64,000 nt of DNA, from NCBI GenBank assembly GCA_036583965.1, contig JAZBQD010000001.1, positions 21,375,569-21,439,568 of the forward strand, read 5' to 3'. Under the pieces are notes generated by a model, which was not told the DNA's origin, searched no databases, and worked only from the letters and a program-made list of their open reading frames with translations. This document shows, in pieces, positions 1 to 26,936 of this stretch. Made by a program: the position numbers and the translations under genes. The stretch comes from Prunella strophiata. Its lineage: Eukaryota > Chordata > Aves > Passeriformes > Prunellidae. Each line of letters begins with the position of its first letter. Within the stretch, counting starts at the first letter, position 1.

Positions 1-512
1 GTGAGCCAATAGCTTTTTAAAAGAGTTGGAGTTTGTCTCTTTATCTCTATAGCTAGGTATGCATTATGTTTGATGTATACAAGTATATATAACGTATACA
101 TGAAAAAGCAAACACATTGCTTAAGTAATACTTGCATATAAATATTTTTTTCCTGTTGCTTCATAAAACATATGATCCAGAGAAAGGTAAAATTAGAATT
201 AGTCCACCTGAAACTGGATCATATAATCTTCATCTGTGTCACAAGAGAAACACAATTCAATGTAAAAGAGAAAAGTATTTCTGAATTGACAGATGTCTAA
301 CTATACAATAACCACTACATGATTAGATATAGTAAGTCATAAGTATAGTTATGACAAAATAATTCAGATATTAGCTATTTTTAAGCTAGTTTTTTACCCT
401 GTGAATAATTTGTGACGATAGAATGTAAGAAAAAGATTAGCATTAGTGTAGCTAATTAATTGTGTGCTTTCAAAGAAAATACATCTTCTTATAATTTCAG
501 TTTAATTTCTGA

Positions 513-14089
<13,577 letters not shown>

Positions 14090-14267
14090 CATGTAACAGA
14101 GGCTGTTCTAATTTTTATGACTGCAAGATGATTCTGTTTTTTCCCACAGCATTTGTACTGTCTTTTTACATGGTGTTATATTTTTAATTATTAGTCTAAA
14201 TTAAACTCAGTAGTGGAAGACCATATCCTTTATGGGTTCCCCCCACCCCCCACCCCGACATACCTGT

Positions 14268-14273
14268 AATAAA
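14268..14273 (+). terminator. MSH4: MSH4 poly(A) signal
   Basis: A canonical AATAAA lies 179 bp after the MSH4 stop codon. It is the first such hexamer downstream, so the 3' UTR is predicted to end near 14290. It follows a C-rich stretch at 14239-14257. Confidence 0.75.
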
Positions 14274-15600
<1,327 letters not shown>

Positions 15601-16663
15601 ACAGTCATAGTGGCTGAGCGACCCTGAACAGAGAAGCGCTCATCGTGCATTTGATCCACAGGATACTGGAGGGGAACAGAGAACAGATAAAGGCGAAATT
15701 TCCCTGAGAAAAGGCTCGGTGTTCACTGGTGGCTGGGATTAGGGCTGAGCAGCACCAAAGCTGGAATCCATCAACCATTCAGCTTTCCCCTCATGTTTTA
15801 TCCAGGGGTTTATGGCCCTGCCAAGAGACAGATGTTAATTAAAGAGTCCCAGGCCGAGCCATGACAGTAATCTGTTCTGTTCAAGCTGGTGGTTTTCTGA
15901 CACCTTCATTAGCCACACTCTCCAATACTTAGTCCTGGGGTTTGTTCCTGTTTTTCTTTCAGCCTTATATCCAACTTTCCATCCTTTTTCTTCTCTCTGT
16001 CTGGTGTGTCTTTTGTGTTCCTTTCTTGTCCTGTGCCCCTCCTGTTCCCTTTCACTACTTCACTCTCTTGTTCTTGTTTTTCTTTCAAGTAATAAATACT
16101 CAATATTTATTTAATAAGTATTACTCAATCCTTCTCCTCTACTTTTTTCTCTGTTTCCCTCTCTGCCTGCATCTTTATTTCTCTTCCTTTCTTCCTCTCC
16201 TTTTTCCTTTGTCCTGCACTGTGACTGTATTTCTCACTGTTCTTTTGCCTGTACCTGTCTCCACCTGTGGCCCAGCCCTTCTCCCTCATTGTACCCGTCT
16301 CTTGGTAAGCCTCTGTCCTGCTGGCCAAGCCTCTTTCTTGCTCCATTCCTCTGCTGCTCCTTGCCTGCCCTTTCCCCCACCTGCATATGACATGGTCATT
16401 TCCCATCTCAGTCCTTGTTTCTGTCTTTGTCTCTGTAACACTCTGTCCTTATTGTGTGTGTAGCACTCTTGTCTTTTTCTCTGTCCTTCTCCATGCCTTA
16501 CTCATGTTCCTTTTTAATGTAGTGTTTCTGTGGTGCTCCACGTGCCGTTGTTCCTTGCGGAATCCTTGTGTCCTTTTCACTGTCCCTCCCTGTTCCTTTT
16601 TAATCCCTGTCATTCTGTCATTCTACCTATTCCAGGGGGTTTTTGTTTGGTGCTGCTTTTGTT
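15601..16663. other. Spacer with long pyrimidine-rich tract
   Basis: 15601-15920 is ordinary mixed sequence. From about 15940 to 16640 the plus strand is dominated by C and T (repeated TTCTC, CCCTCT, TGTCC blocks), so the minus strand is purine-rich. The apparent reading frames here are composition artefacts: low complexity, no domain and no splice structure. No gene is supported. Confidence 0.6.
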
Positions 16664-16830
16664 TGTTTGTTTTTTTTTTTTTTGGTCAATTTCATCCTAC
16701 ACCCCATTCTTTCTTTTCTTCCTATGTCCTCTCTGCTGTCACTCCCTGTTTCTGCCCCTCGCCCATTACAGCGAGGCTGGGGAGGAACTCCAACCCTTCT
16801 GGGGGCTGCCTCCCCACTTTGTTGTTGCGG
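16664..16830 (-). repeat. Poly-A-tailed interspersed segment, copy 2
   Basis: A T run of about 15 is followed at 16684 by the same text as copy 1 at 15460, including CCTATGTCCTCTCTGCTGTC and AACTCCAACCCTTCTGGGG. The copies are about 1.2 kb apart in direct orientation. The short tail here contrasts with the 880-base run at copy 1. Confidence 0.7.
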
Positions 16831-17033
16831 CAGAGTCCCTCTCTGGAGGGATGCACACGTGGAAAGGGCTTGAAGGAAGTGCTGCGCTGCTGTTCAGGGC
16901 AGTTGGACTCGTTCTGTGCTGCCTTTGTTTTTCTCTCACTTTACTTCTTTCTCGCTTCTCTCTGTCCATTTACTCCTCTCTCACTTTACCTCTCTGTCTC
17001 TCTTTAATTCCCTTTCTGGCCTTAGAACAAAAA

Positions 17034-17141
17034 AAGCAGCAGTAGAAACTTCCAGGCTCCCTGGAAGTAAAACAAAACAAAAAAAACTTTATTTAAAGAA
17101 AACCATTTACTCCCCAGGAGCCTGAAATTTTCTACTGCTGC
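17034..17141. repeat. Inverted repeat, about 25-bp arms
   Basis: GCAGCAGTAGAAAC plus TTCCAGGCTCC (17034-17058) pairs with GGAGCCTGAAATTTTCTACT plus GCTGC (17117-17141), with two mismatches over 25 bp. The loop of about 58 bp is A-rich. Transcribed, this would fold as a strong hairpin. It may be an element terminus or part of a folded RNA; no family was recognised. Confidence 0.75.
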
Positions 17142-17410
17142 ACCAGACATATAGTTTTTCTTCTTTTTAGCATATAGGGCCCTCGAATTAGTCCACCAGG
17201 TGTCACCAACCAATAGCAATATCCATTAAACACACAGAACCAGTACCCTGTACACCACCAATCAAGGAAAGACACAACCAAGAGTTTAATTGTACAATGA
17301 CCACATCATCACACAAACAGGCAATCAATCACAAACAAGCCCACCGCTCACACAAACCCCTCTGCCACCACCACATGCCACCCCGGACCCACCACCTGCC
17401 CAGCCACAAA
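17142..17410. other. Non-genic spacer, C/A-rich
   Basis: Mixed sequence that becomes rich in CACAAACA and CCACCACC words towards the motif cluster at 17411. No gene, promoter or named repeat could be supported. Confidence 0.5.
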
Positions 17411-17600
17411 CCGCCCCCTGCTGGTGATGGCCGCGCAGTGCAGGAGCACCACTCCCTGCCAGCAACCAGCATGTGAGCCAGGTACAGTGCCCCCTGCTGC
17501 CGACTGCTGCGTGGTGCAAGTATAGCGCCCCCTGCTGGCGACTGCCGCGCGGTGCAGGTACAGCGCCCCCTGCTGGCGACCGCCACGCGGTGCATACACG
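17411..17600 (-). promoter_or_regulatory. Cluster of four CTCF-type motifs in a decayed tandem repeat
   Basis: On the minus strand the text CCAGCAGGGGGCGC, an excellent match to the CTCF core consensus CCASYAGRKGGCRS, occurs at about 17525-17539 and 17563-17577. Close variants lie at about 17412-17425 (CCAGCAGGGGGCGG) and 17487-17500 (one or two mismatches). All four face the same way. The last three sit in a repeat of about 38 bp that also contains a CGCGGTGCA block. The match to the known motif is seen directly; occupancy is inference. Confidence 0.6.
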
Positions 17601-17832
17601 CAGCCCCGCCCCTGCGCTGCGTCATCGCGGCGCCCCGCCCCCAGTGCCTCAGGAAGGACCCCAAACCATAGCTGTCCTGCCAGCTGCCCGATCGAAACAC
17701 CGACACTAATCGCGCGCTCCAAAAACAATTCCCCGCGGCGTCCATCAGTGCAGACACATTGGAAGAGGAGCAACAGAAGCCGGGGAAGCGCGGGAGGCAC
17801 ACAAAAAACGTAAAAACCCGAACACGGCGACG

Positions 17833-18028
17833 GCCGCCATCTTTGTCCTGCATCACGTGACATCGTGGGCGCCGCCATCTTTGTGCTGCATCACGTGACG
17901 TCGTGGGCGCCGCCATCTTTGTGCTGCATCACGTGACGTCGTGGGCGCCGCCATCTTTGTCCTGCATCACGTGACGTCGTAGGCGCCGCCATCTTTGTCC
18001 TGCATCACGTGACATCGCGGTCGCCGCC
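17833..18028. repeat. 38-bp tandem array with YY1, E-box and CRE-like motifs, cut by the gap
   Basis: Five full 38-bp units start at 17833, 17871, 17909, 17947 and 17985, and a sixth begins at 18023 and is lost in the N run. Each unit holds GCCGCCATCTTTGT (reverse of the YY1-type AAGATGGCGGC) and TCACGTGA (palindromic E-box). Units 2-4 also have TGACGTCG, a CRE with one mismatch. Units differ by one to three bases. The apparent reading frames that run into the N block have no meaning. Confidence 0.9.
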
Positions 18029-18528
18029 NNNNNNNNNNNNNNNNNNNNNNNNNNNNNNNNNNNNNNNNNNNNNNNNNNNNNNNNNNNNNNNNNNNNNNNN
18101 NNNNNNNNNNNNNNNNNNNNNNNNNNNNNNNNNNNNNNNNNNNNNNNNNNNNNNNNNNNNNNNNNNNNNNNNNNNNNNNNNNNNNNNNNNNNNNNNNNNN
18201 NNNNNNNNNNNNNNNNNNNNNNNNNNNNNNNNNNNNNNNNNNNNNNNNNNNNNNNNNNNNNNNNNNNNNNNNNNNNNNNNNNNNNNNNNNNNNNNNNNNN
18301 NNNNNNNNNNNNNNNNNNNNNNNNNNNNNNNNNNNNNNNNNNNNNNNNNNNNNNNNNNNNNNNNNNNNNNNNNNNNNNNNNNNNNNNNNNNNNNNNNNNN
18401 NNNNNNNNNNNNNNNNNNNNNNNNNNNNNNNNNNNNNNNNNNNNNNNNNNNNNNNNNNNNNNNNNNNNNNNNNNNNNNNNNNNNNNNNNNNNNNNNNNNN
18501 NNNNNNNNNNNNNNNNNNNNNNNNNNNN
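18029..18528. other. Assembly gap of exactly 500 N
   Basis: A round 500-base N block, the usual placeholder for a gap of unknown size. MSH4 and satellites lie to its left and a CHUK intron to its right. The missing CHUK exons should lie here or elsewhere in the genome. Confidence 0.99.
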
Positions 18529-19255
18529 ATTTAGTTGCTCCATTTAATCCATTGATACTGGTCATTGTCCTGATCTGTTTCATCTGAAAATGTCTTCAAA
18601 CCTTCTGCAGGTTTCCTCTCTGATTTCCTGATGTAGATGTTTAAGGGGAAAAGATGCAGGTGTGCTCCCTGACAGAGAATGGGAACTGTCAGTACTGGAG
18701 TATCAATAAACATGGTGTAAAAAGCATTTGCCCCAAGAGAGTCAGCACAATGGTGCCATGCAATGAGATTCACTACAATAAAACAGCCCAGAACACAGAG
18801 GGTGAGGAAAACCAGTGGAAACAGGCCAAAGAAAATTAAATTACTGAACAGTAACTGCATGTCACAAGGCATTTTCTTTACATGCAGTATCCCAGCAGAT
18901 ATCTCCTGTCCCCTGACATTACTTTTCTTTCACAGAGGTACACAGGATCATCCATACAGATACAGATTTATAATAAATAAACCTTCAGAGAGATCTACTA
19001 GGTCATGCAATGACTGCTGTCATCTCAGGAGACAAGTAGGGGAAGCAGCAAGCAGAGAAGCAGCTTCCATACACAGCCAAAAAGCCCAAACTGGTGATGC
19101 CAGGGCTCTGTCATCAGGACAAGGGGTTAGGCTGCTTCAGGTTCTTACATGGTTGTCTTTGAATCAGACAGAGCCCTTGAAGACAACACACAGGGGTTTA
19201 TAAAGCAGATTTAATTTTGTTTTGCATGAGAACAGCACTTCTCCAGCACACTCAC
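18529..19255. other. Presumed CHUK intron 11, truncated by the gap
   Basis: This sequence follows the CHUK exon 11 donor on the minus strand. No segment matching the next CHUK exon (IKK-alpha region starting VQDSK) is visible in it. The reading frames at 18763-19203 and 18531-18872 show no conserved features. I see nothing else identifiable. Confidence 0.6.
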
Positions 19256-22200
19256 CAATGTAGTTGACACAGTCAGACAGACTCCGAGAAGCAAAGGGGC
19301 CGTCGTAGACAGTTTTGCTTTTATCAAACAAATAGACCATGTAGCTGTCCCAGCCTCTCTGGGGAGAAAAGAGAAGAGACTATAAGCAAGAGAAACCCCA
19401 AGCAGCTCCTACTAACCCAGTACATCATGAACTAATTATTGTGGGAACTCTCTCTTACCAAGTGCCTTAAAAAACATAATTTGATAGATCCTACAGGAAA
19501 ACAGAACTCTCTGCTAGCAATTAATTAAATATTTAGACAGAGTACAACTACAGAAACCTCCTTACATTACCCAATGAAAGATTTTTAGAGTTACTACATT
19601 TACAGAGCAAACTGTCTCCTGTGGGAGAAGACTTAGGCCATTTTTTTTCCTTAAGATTTTAAATTCTCTGGGAACATGAAAGACATGAACAGACTCCTTC
19701 TTACCACACCATCAATAACACACTGGGAAGCAGGTTTCCTAGGGTCCAGGCAAATCCCTGTTTCCAACAGCAGCTCCTGATTTCCAGTGCTTATTCCAGT
19801 TTCAAACTCAATACGATTCTGAAGGGAATGAAGGCTTTCCTCAGGATGCAAAAGGAAGGACACAATCTTGGCAGAGGTCATGTTTAGGATGTGCACTATC
19901 TGTAAAAAGAGGACAAATCCTTGGATATCAAAGACAAAGGCACACAAGCATGGGATGGAGCACAGAACAGAATGAGAGCATAATTTGGTTTTAATAATCA
20001 CAATAATCAGTTCAGGAGTAAAGCTCCACATAAAAAACTCAAAGCCTGGGGCTGTAACTTTTAATGTCAGAGAAATCAACAATCTAACACACTAATACCC
20101 TTCACAAACCCTGCTGGAGCTTAATTACATCAAAAGAACTGAGACAAAATTATCCTTCTGTTTCTACACAGGCTTGCCTTGGCTAGTATGACTCCAGCAA
20201 AGCTCAAGGAATTGTTTGAAGAGGAAAAATCTGTTCTACTACACTGTACCTCTGTTCTACTACAGGCATTACTACTATAGCATATGAATACACCTGGAGG
20301 TCACAGCATCAACAGGGAAGTCTGGGAAAACTGTTATTAGCAAATATTAAACCCTTATTTGATCCTGGCAAGCCCTTTCCAAGATAACAAACAGTAATAC
20401 AGGGTCATCCCTCTACTCCAAATGTAAAGCTAGGGATTAATATTGCAGGAGATGGTTTGTCTTCCATTATATGCTGGACAGGTTGTGTATGCACTCACTT
20501 CCTGATACCAGGAAAAACAATTCCTCCTGAGCCTGGAAGCTAGATGATGCCAGGATGATCCACTGAACACCCTCTGTCCTCTGGGATGCTTTCAGAGGGC
20601 CTTGACACCCAGTAACAGCCCTCACTCACCTTCAGATTCAGTATGTGATCCATTATCAGGAAACACCTTGGACGACTGGTCTCAGGATCTGAACCTCCAC
20701 CCCTCTGCTGTGGATCCCAATTCAGCATCAGCTGCAACCAGCTTTCCATGGGTTCTACAATCAAACTAAAGCAGAAGGGCTGTAAGAAAGGGGATGCCTT
20801 CACCAGGCTGAAGCAGCCCAGCTTCCTGGGCCTCTCTCTGTGTGCTCTATCCAACAGGCTCTGAACATCTTTGTGGGCACCAGAGAGCCCAAAGTACCCA
20901 AAAAAGAGCCACAAGGCTATCTATCCCTTAACAGCAAACAGCAGCTTGCCAGGAGCTTGAAACACTCCAGAGAAAGAAGGAGGAGCTTCTCAAGGCTTGG
21001 GATAAAGGAGGAAGAGCCCTCAGTTTAGAAGACCAGAGCTGTCCCCTGTGAGGAGGACGCACGTACCTGCAGAGGCTGTGAGGCTGCGGCAGGTGGGTGC
21101 TGAAGCGAACCTCCCCGTTCATCTCCTCAGAGGCAAAGATGTGCTTTGGGTCCTTCTTCTTGATCTTCTCATGCCTGGAAAATAAAATCCTTTGTGTATA
21201 TGCTGAGGAGTGTTACTTTTGTAAGGGAGCAACTGAAGACAGCAAAAAAGGGCCAGTGTCCAGCAGCTTTAGAAAACAAACTCATCTTTCAGGACAAAGA
21301 TGCCATTTTCAATCCACCCAGAACATCTCCATGTGGAAGAGAGGAGCCCTTCCTATAAACTCTGCCTCTAGAAAGATTTACCTCTTCTCTTGTTCTAACA
21401 GAAACCCAAGTTTCCTATTTTTTTTCTGTTTCAGAACCACCCTTTTAAAAACCAAGCAAACAAACACTCCAGGCACAGTAAGACAAGCAGAAACCTCCAT
21501 ATACAGGTTAAAGTCTTTCAGCACAGGTTTAAGTATTAGCACTTCCAAGCACCTCTTCCAGAATAAGTGTCTTACCAGGCAAATGGCTGTAGATTATGTA
21601 AGAAAGGTCTAAATCCTGCAATGCATTCAAACACCATTGTCCCAAAGCTCCAGTAATCAACAGTAACTGAGTAGGATTTGTTCTCAAAGAGTTCTGGAGC
21701 CTAAAAACGATCATAAAAAGACACTTTGACTGTGGTGTTTCCTTGCATTTCTGCAGAGACAAAGCTGCACCCAGCTGTGGCTCCCTGAGAGGAAACAGCC
21801 TTGGGACAGGTCCCCAGGATCTCAATTTTTGGAGGTTTCAGCCCTTGGCAGTGCCAAGCCACAGCTGCCCTGCCCCAGTGCTGGTGACACTAAAAAAAGT
21901 CTTACCAGATATTGCAATGTTCCAACAAATGAAGTGCATAAACTTCCTTGATCCAGATCCTTTGCATATCCCAGGTCTATTATTTTGTGAACAATCTGCA
22001 AACAGTTTAAACAGTTCATCAGAAGAGCAAATGCTGAGGGGAAAAAACCCACCAAACAACCCAAAATCTCAGTGACAGCCGCAGAGTACTCTCAAGAGGA
22101 AAGCCAGAGTGGAAATTCTGGAGAAAGTCAATGGCAAAGCTTCAGTAACAGTGTTAAAGCTTTTAGTAAATGCACAGTTGAGTTTTCAGACCAGTTCAAT

Positions 22201-25200
22201 GTGACAACTTCCAGAAATGACAATGGAAACACACTGACCACCTGACTCACCTTCCCACCTTCATCCTGAAGAACAATATTTTCAGGCTTTAAATCTCTGT
22301 GTATAATTCTGTTCTCATGCAAATACTGGATACCAGACCCTGAAAGACATGTTTTTGATTTAACAGAAAATAAAATCCACATTGATTAAACATACATCTG
22401 ATAAAAACCTAATACTGGGGGAAAATTCCCAGCCTTCCATGATTTACCACCACTCATTTTTACATTTAACAGCTTCCAAACTTGTGTTTCTTCTCCACTG
22501 CATTTTCACCTCTTTGCAAAGACATGCCAAAGACACTCAACTCATTATGAAAAAACCCCAAAACATTCTGGAAGGGGAACAAGGATAAAGCAAGCAGAGT
22601 TGCTATTTATTTCAGGAATTCAGCTGGAAGCCCCCTTGAGCACTGAAAGGACAGAAGTCCAGGCCAGTACCCTAAAATACTTTCTCATGCCAAAACTAGC
22701 TCTTCCTACAAGCAGTGACAGGTTATCTGTAAGAGAATCAAGAAAACAAGGAGCTTTCCTGGAAAACCTTTTTCCTAGAGAAACCCAAGCAATGCCCTTT
22801 ATCAGACAGCTCTTCCTTCCCATGATGTCCAAAAAAACCAGGTACTTCCCAACGGGCCCTGACTTTTTTTAATACCCTGTTCATTTCAGTTCCCTTTTCA
22901 TGGTCAGCTGAAAAAGAAAAATGCCACTACACTTTGAAAATTAAAAAAAAAAAAGCAAGCATTAGCTACATACCAATGTCACTAAGCAGAGAAAGGATTT
23001 GACTTTCCTTCAGCCCACAGCAATTTTCTGGTTTGTTTAGCAACTACAAAAAAGCAAAAGATGTTCAGACCCACACTTGCAACAGTTAACAGCAAAAACC
23101 AACATTTTCCATCCCCTGTTGAAACTACCCAGCAAACAGCACAACTCAAGGACACTCCAGCTGAATGGGGCAGTTGATTTTGTGCAATAAAATAATGGCC
23201 AAAATGAAAATAACTCAAACAAAATGAAAATTCAGAAAGGAAAGGGGTAGGAGACAAAGGCAGGGCCACAGGGCTGCAGGCAAGGGAGGCTCCCCCTCAG
23301 CACTGTCTTAATGAGCTGTCAATAAAAGCACCTTCAGCAATTTCTGACTTTTATTGAACTCAAGACTTTTAGAGATGACTGAGGTGCTTCAGCCTTCATG
23401 ATGGATTCACAAGGAGAAATTAATAATGAAGTGAAACACAAATGATAACAAACAAGAGAAAGATTTAAAGAACACAATTAGAAATAAAAAAGATAATGTC
23501 TTTTTTTTAAAGCAGTACAGAACATTAGATGGAATGAAGCATGTTACTTTCTAAATTGTTTCAGCATTTATGCCAAACCTAAGGATTCATCAGAAATGAA
23601 GTGACCAAACACTGCATTGCAAGCAGAGCTAATTTCTCAGCCAGGGTCTCTAATCTACCTTATTACTCTCCAAACTTTACTGCAATAATACAACAGCCAG
23701 ATAGATGTCTCTGGGACTGTGGCCAGGTGCCTGTTTCTGCAACCCCCAAATGCTTTTTCATATATGCCCTCTTCTTTTACTGTGACTTAAATCTTGAAAG
23801 TGTCTCTTGGACTGTTTTTAACAACTCAAAATTCATATAATGAAATGGGATTACTCCTCATGTTCCCCAGGGCTGTTTAACACCAGTAACAAAAGCTACA
23901 GAAAAATGAGTTTCCTGATCACACAGATGAGGTGATTTCTAAGCAAATCCTGACAGGGATTTGCTGCTTCACCCCTCTAGAAATTGCTGCTTCCTGAATC
24001 CAGCTGTAATGGAAAGGGAGCACAAATTCTACCAGGCCTCCAAGCCACTGCCTGGGGAACTACTGGAACTCTATTTTTGGGTGTTGCCAGTGTGCAGATT
24101 GGCAGCTCCCAGTTGAGCAGGAATAGTGAAGGTCAGAATCCCTGGAGGTCCCAGTCTAGCAGGAATAGGCTCATTCCCAGTGCTGAGAGCAAGGTAACAT
24201 GTGAATCCCAACCAGCCAGACTCTGAACAGATGGAGACAGCAGCAAAGCCAAACCTGCTGGGTGTCAGCAGCTGCACTAATGCTAAAGCAGCTCCATGAA
24301 AGGACACACCAGGATAAAACAGTATGTGCCCTTGGCTTGCCCTCTGGTTCCAAAAACACAAGCCTTGTTTCCCACATGTGTTTTTTCCCACTCTACGTTT
24401 ACTTCCTCACACCTGTACCTGATGCCTCAGGTTTCAGCTTTTATATTTTTCAGATTCTGTGCTGCTTTAGTGTGTAGTTTGAGCTTCACATTCAGGGATG
24501 GTGAGCTCTCTGCACAGAGCAGGGAGACAAAACAATTCCTTCTCTAGCTGGGGACCAAGGACAAATGATCCAGATCTCAGGCCCAAGAGCACAAACAGCA
24601 TGGGCTGAAGAGAGAAAAACAAGCAGGATGGGACTGCATGGGCTAAAGCTGGAATGGGACAATGAACTCCAAGGTGCAAATGGAGCAGAACTGATCAAAG
24701 TGACGAGACCCCGTGCCAATGGTCGTGCATTCTGTGCCCATTTTGGTTCATCTTGGGTGCAGCCCTGGCTGGGCTCTTGTGCTGCCCAAGGTGGATCCAT
24801 GGAGGAGATCCTTCTAATAAATCTCTGCTTTATTCTTTAACTCTGTCTGGCCTCTGTTCTAGGCCAGCCTTCACAAGGCATCACACCTAAAAAGAACAGC
24901 TCCACAGAGCAGCCCTGGTGGCAGGAGCAGCACCACCACACCCTGTCAGGGTTATTTGGATTTTACTGAAAGCAAAGCAGGCGTTACCTTGCGGAGGTCG
25001 CCCCCTGAGCAATACTCCATGGCCAGGAGGGGAACGTCGTTGACCAGGAAGTTCATCTCCTCAGGAACTTCACAGGCTCTGACCACGTTGGGATGGTTCA
25101 GCCTAAGCACACAGAGAGCTGCATGAAAACTCTCTTGGGAAAATGAGACAACAGATTGCAAGGCAACCACGTTTTATGTTCCAGGGACAGCTTTCGTTCC

Positions 25201-26907
25201 CCACAGGAATCCTTGCTCACTCATAAGCTGGTACCTACCAGTAGCCAAATGCATAAAATCCACACCTTGGGAATACACAAACCAGTGATGAGCCGAAATG
25301 ATGTCTCAAAGGCAAGGTACAGGACTTTGATGATGGGGATCAAGACTCAAGTTCTGAATTCTTGCACATTCCTGGCAATGTCATTACATATGTGTGTGTG
25401 CTGCTGCATGCAGGAACAGACTCCCCCTGGCCCAAGTGTTTCACAAGAATCCCTTAACACCTGGGTAACTGCACCAGGCAGGTGAAAGCCACATTCAGAG
25501 GCAAAAATTAACTTCTGCAGCTGAATTCAAACAGCTGCTTCCTGACTGTCTCTAACACATGCTACTCTTGGGAATAAATGACATATCCAGAAGGAAATGA
25601 AGGCAAATTATTTTTCTCTACATCTTCCAAAGCCTCTGGACACCAATGCAAGAGCAGTTCATTAGTCAGTGGTTGTCTCAGTGGTTGACTCAGCACCCAA
25701 ACCAGACAGCACCAAGCCTTGACTTACAAATTCACACTCCCTGCAAGTGGTTTTCCCCCATTCATGACACAGTGAGGTGAGGGTAACAAAGCGACAGCAG
25801 GAGCTCAGAAAAGCCCTGAGCAACAGGGTCACTGCAGGCCCTGGGGAGGACAACTCAGAGCATCCCTGCTCCCACCAGTGGGACAGAGGATTTTCTACTC
25901 CAGGATCTCTCTCTCTCTTTCTCTCTCGGGAGCAGTTCTTTGAGACCCAAACACCCAGAGGCAGCCCCAACATCCATGAGGCCAAAGCTGTCCAGCCCTG
26001 TTTCACCTGCTGGAGAGGGAGGGTGGGCAGTGCAGAGCACAGACTTTCTCACAAGGAAGTGTAAGGAGAATTTATTTACATTCGGCAGTGAAACAGAAAA
26101 AAAGCAATTCCAAGATCCCCTGGTTGCTAAATCAAAAACAAAAGTACCGCAGGCTATGGGAACACGTGGGTGTTCCCAAATCACAACATCAAAACTCAAT
26201 CCCACAGGGTGGTGTGAGTCTGGAGGAATTTTGGATGAGTGAACAGCACAGGCGGCACAACAGGGCAGGGGCTTGGGGGTCACCAGCTCCCAAGCCAAGG
26301 CATGAGCCGGGACATTGGGATGAGCGAGAAACCAGCACAGGCATGCCAGGTGACAAGAGGTCCAGGGACTGACCCCCGGCTGTCCCCACTCCCAAGCTGG
26401 TGCAGCAGCCGAGGCACCAGCTGTCCCCACAACATGGTCCCATCTCCCCAGCCGGGCCGGGGCTGACTCTCTGCACTCCCCTCTCCTTGGCCACTCCAGG
26501 GGCAGACCCCCGGCTGTCCCCTCTCCCTGTCTGTCCGGTGCCGCCGTGCCGGGCCGAGCCGAGCCGAGCCGGCCGGCCCGCACTCACTTCTTCATGATGT
26601 CGATCTCGTGACACCAGCGGTCCTTGTTCTTGACGCTGAGCTCCAGCCGGCACGACTTGATGGCCACGCGGTCGCCCGAGTCCTGCGGGACACAGCGCCG
26701 TCAGCCGCCCCGGCCCGGCCGTGCCCCCCCCGCCGCCCGGCCCGGCCCCACCTGGTGCTGGTACAGGCACACGTTGCCGAAGCCGCCGGTGCCCAGGCGG
26801 TCGCGCATCTCCCAGGGCCCGCAGCCGCCGGCCGGGTGCCCGCGCAGCGCCGCCCCGGCGGGGGCCCGCTCGCCGGCGGCGGGCGCGGGGGGGCCGGCCC
26901 GCTCCAT
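19256..26907 (-). CDS. CHUK: CHUK, inhibitor of NF-kB kinase alpha (exons 1-11 only; 3' half missing)
   Basis: Serine/threonine kinase of the IKK complex; drives non-canonical NF-kB signalling through NFKB2/p100. Exons in gene order: 26752-26907, 26588-26682, 24988-25102, 22974-23043, 22251-22339, 21906-21995, 21576-21700, 21067-21174, 20630-20765, 19705-19899, 19256-19358. All are in phase and give 427 residues of the roughly 745-760 usual in the family. Seen: glycine loop [13 protein letters not shown] lysine, [11 protein letters not shown] in place of DFG as normal for IKKs, activation loop SLCTS with both regulatory serines, APE, then the start of the ubiquitin-like and scaffold regions. 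Exons 12-21 (leucine zipper/scaffold dimerisation, NEMO binding) are absent because of the gap. The ATG at 26907 gives about 17 more residues before the conserved GPWEM than human. The start lies 74 bp from the CWF19L1 stop. Confidence 0.96.
24458..24886 (+). mobile_element. Probable solo LTR in CHUK intron 3
   Basis: The right part carries AATAAATCTCTGC then TTTATTC and ends GGCCAGCCTTCACAAGGCAT plus CACA, a pattern of avian LTR 3' ends (poly(A) signal, R/U5, terminal CA). The left border at TGTGCTGC is a guess. No convincing target duplication was found. Confidence 0.4.
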
Positions 26908-26936
26908 GGCTCTGCCGCTCGCTCCGGCACTCCGCC

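Noticed and set aside
15942..17007. Several 170-206 codon plus-strand frames rich in Phe, Leu, Ser and Cys
   Set aside because: They follow from the pyrimidine-rich tract; no domain, splice structure or conservation.
17329..17916. 195-codon minus-strand frame
   Set aside because: It crosses the tandem CTCF-like repeat and the start of the 38-bp array; composition and repetition explain it.
17929..18587. Frames of about 190-200 codons filled with X
   Set aside because: They run through the N gap and have no meaning.
18529..19255. CHUK exon 12
   Set aside because: No segment encodes the expected IKK-alpha continuation with proper splice borders.
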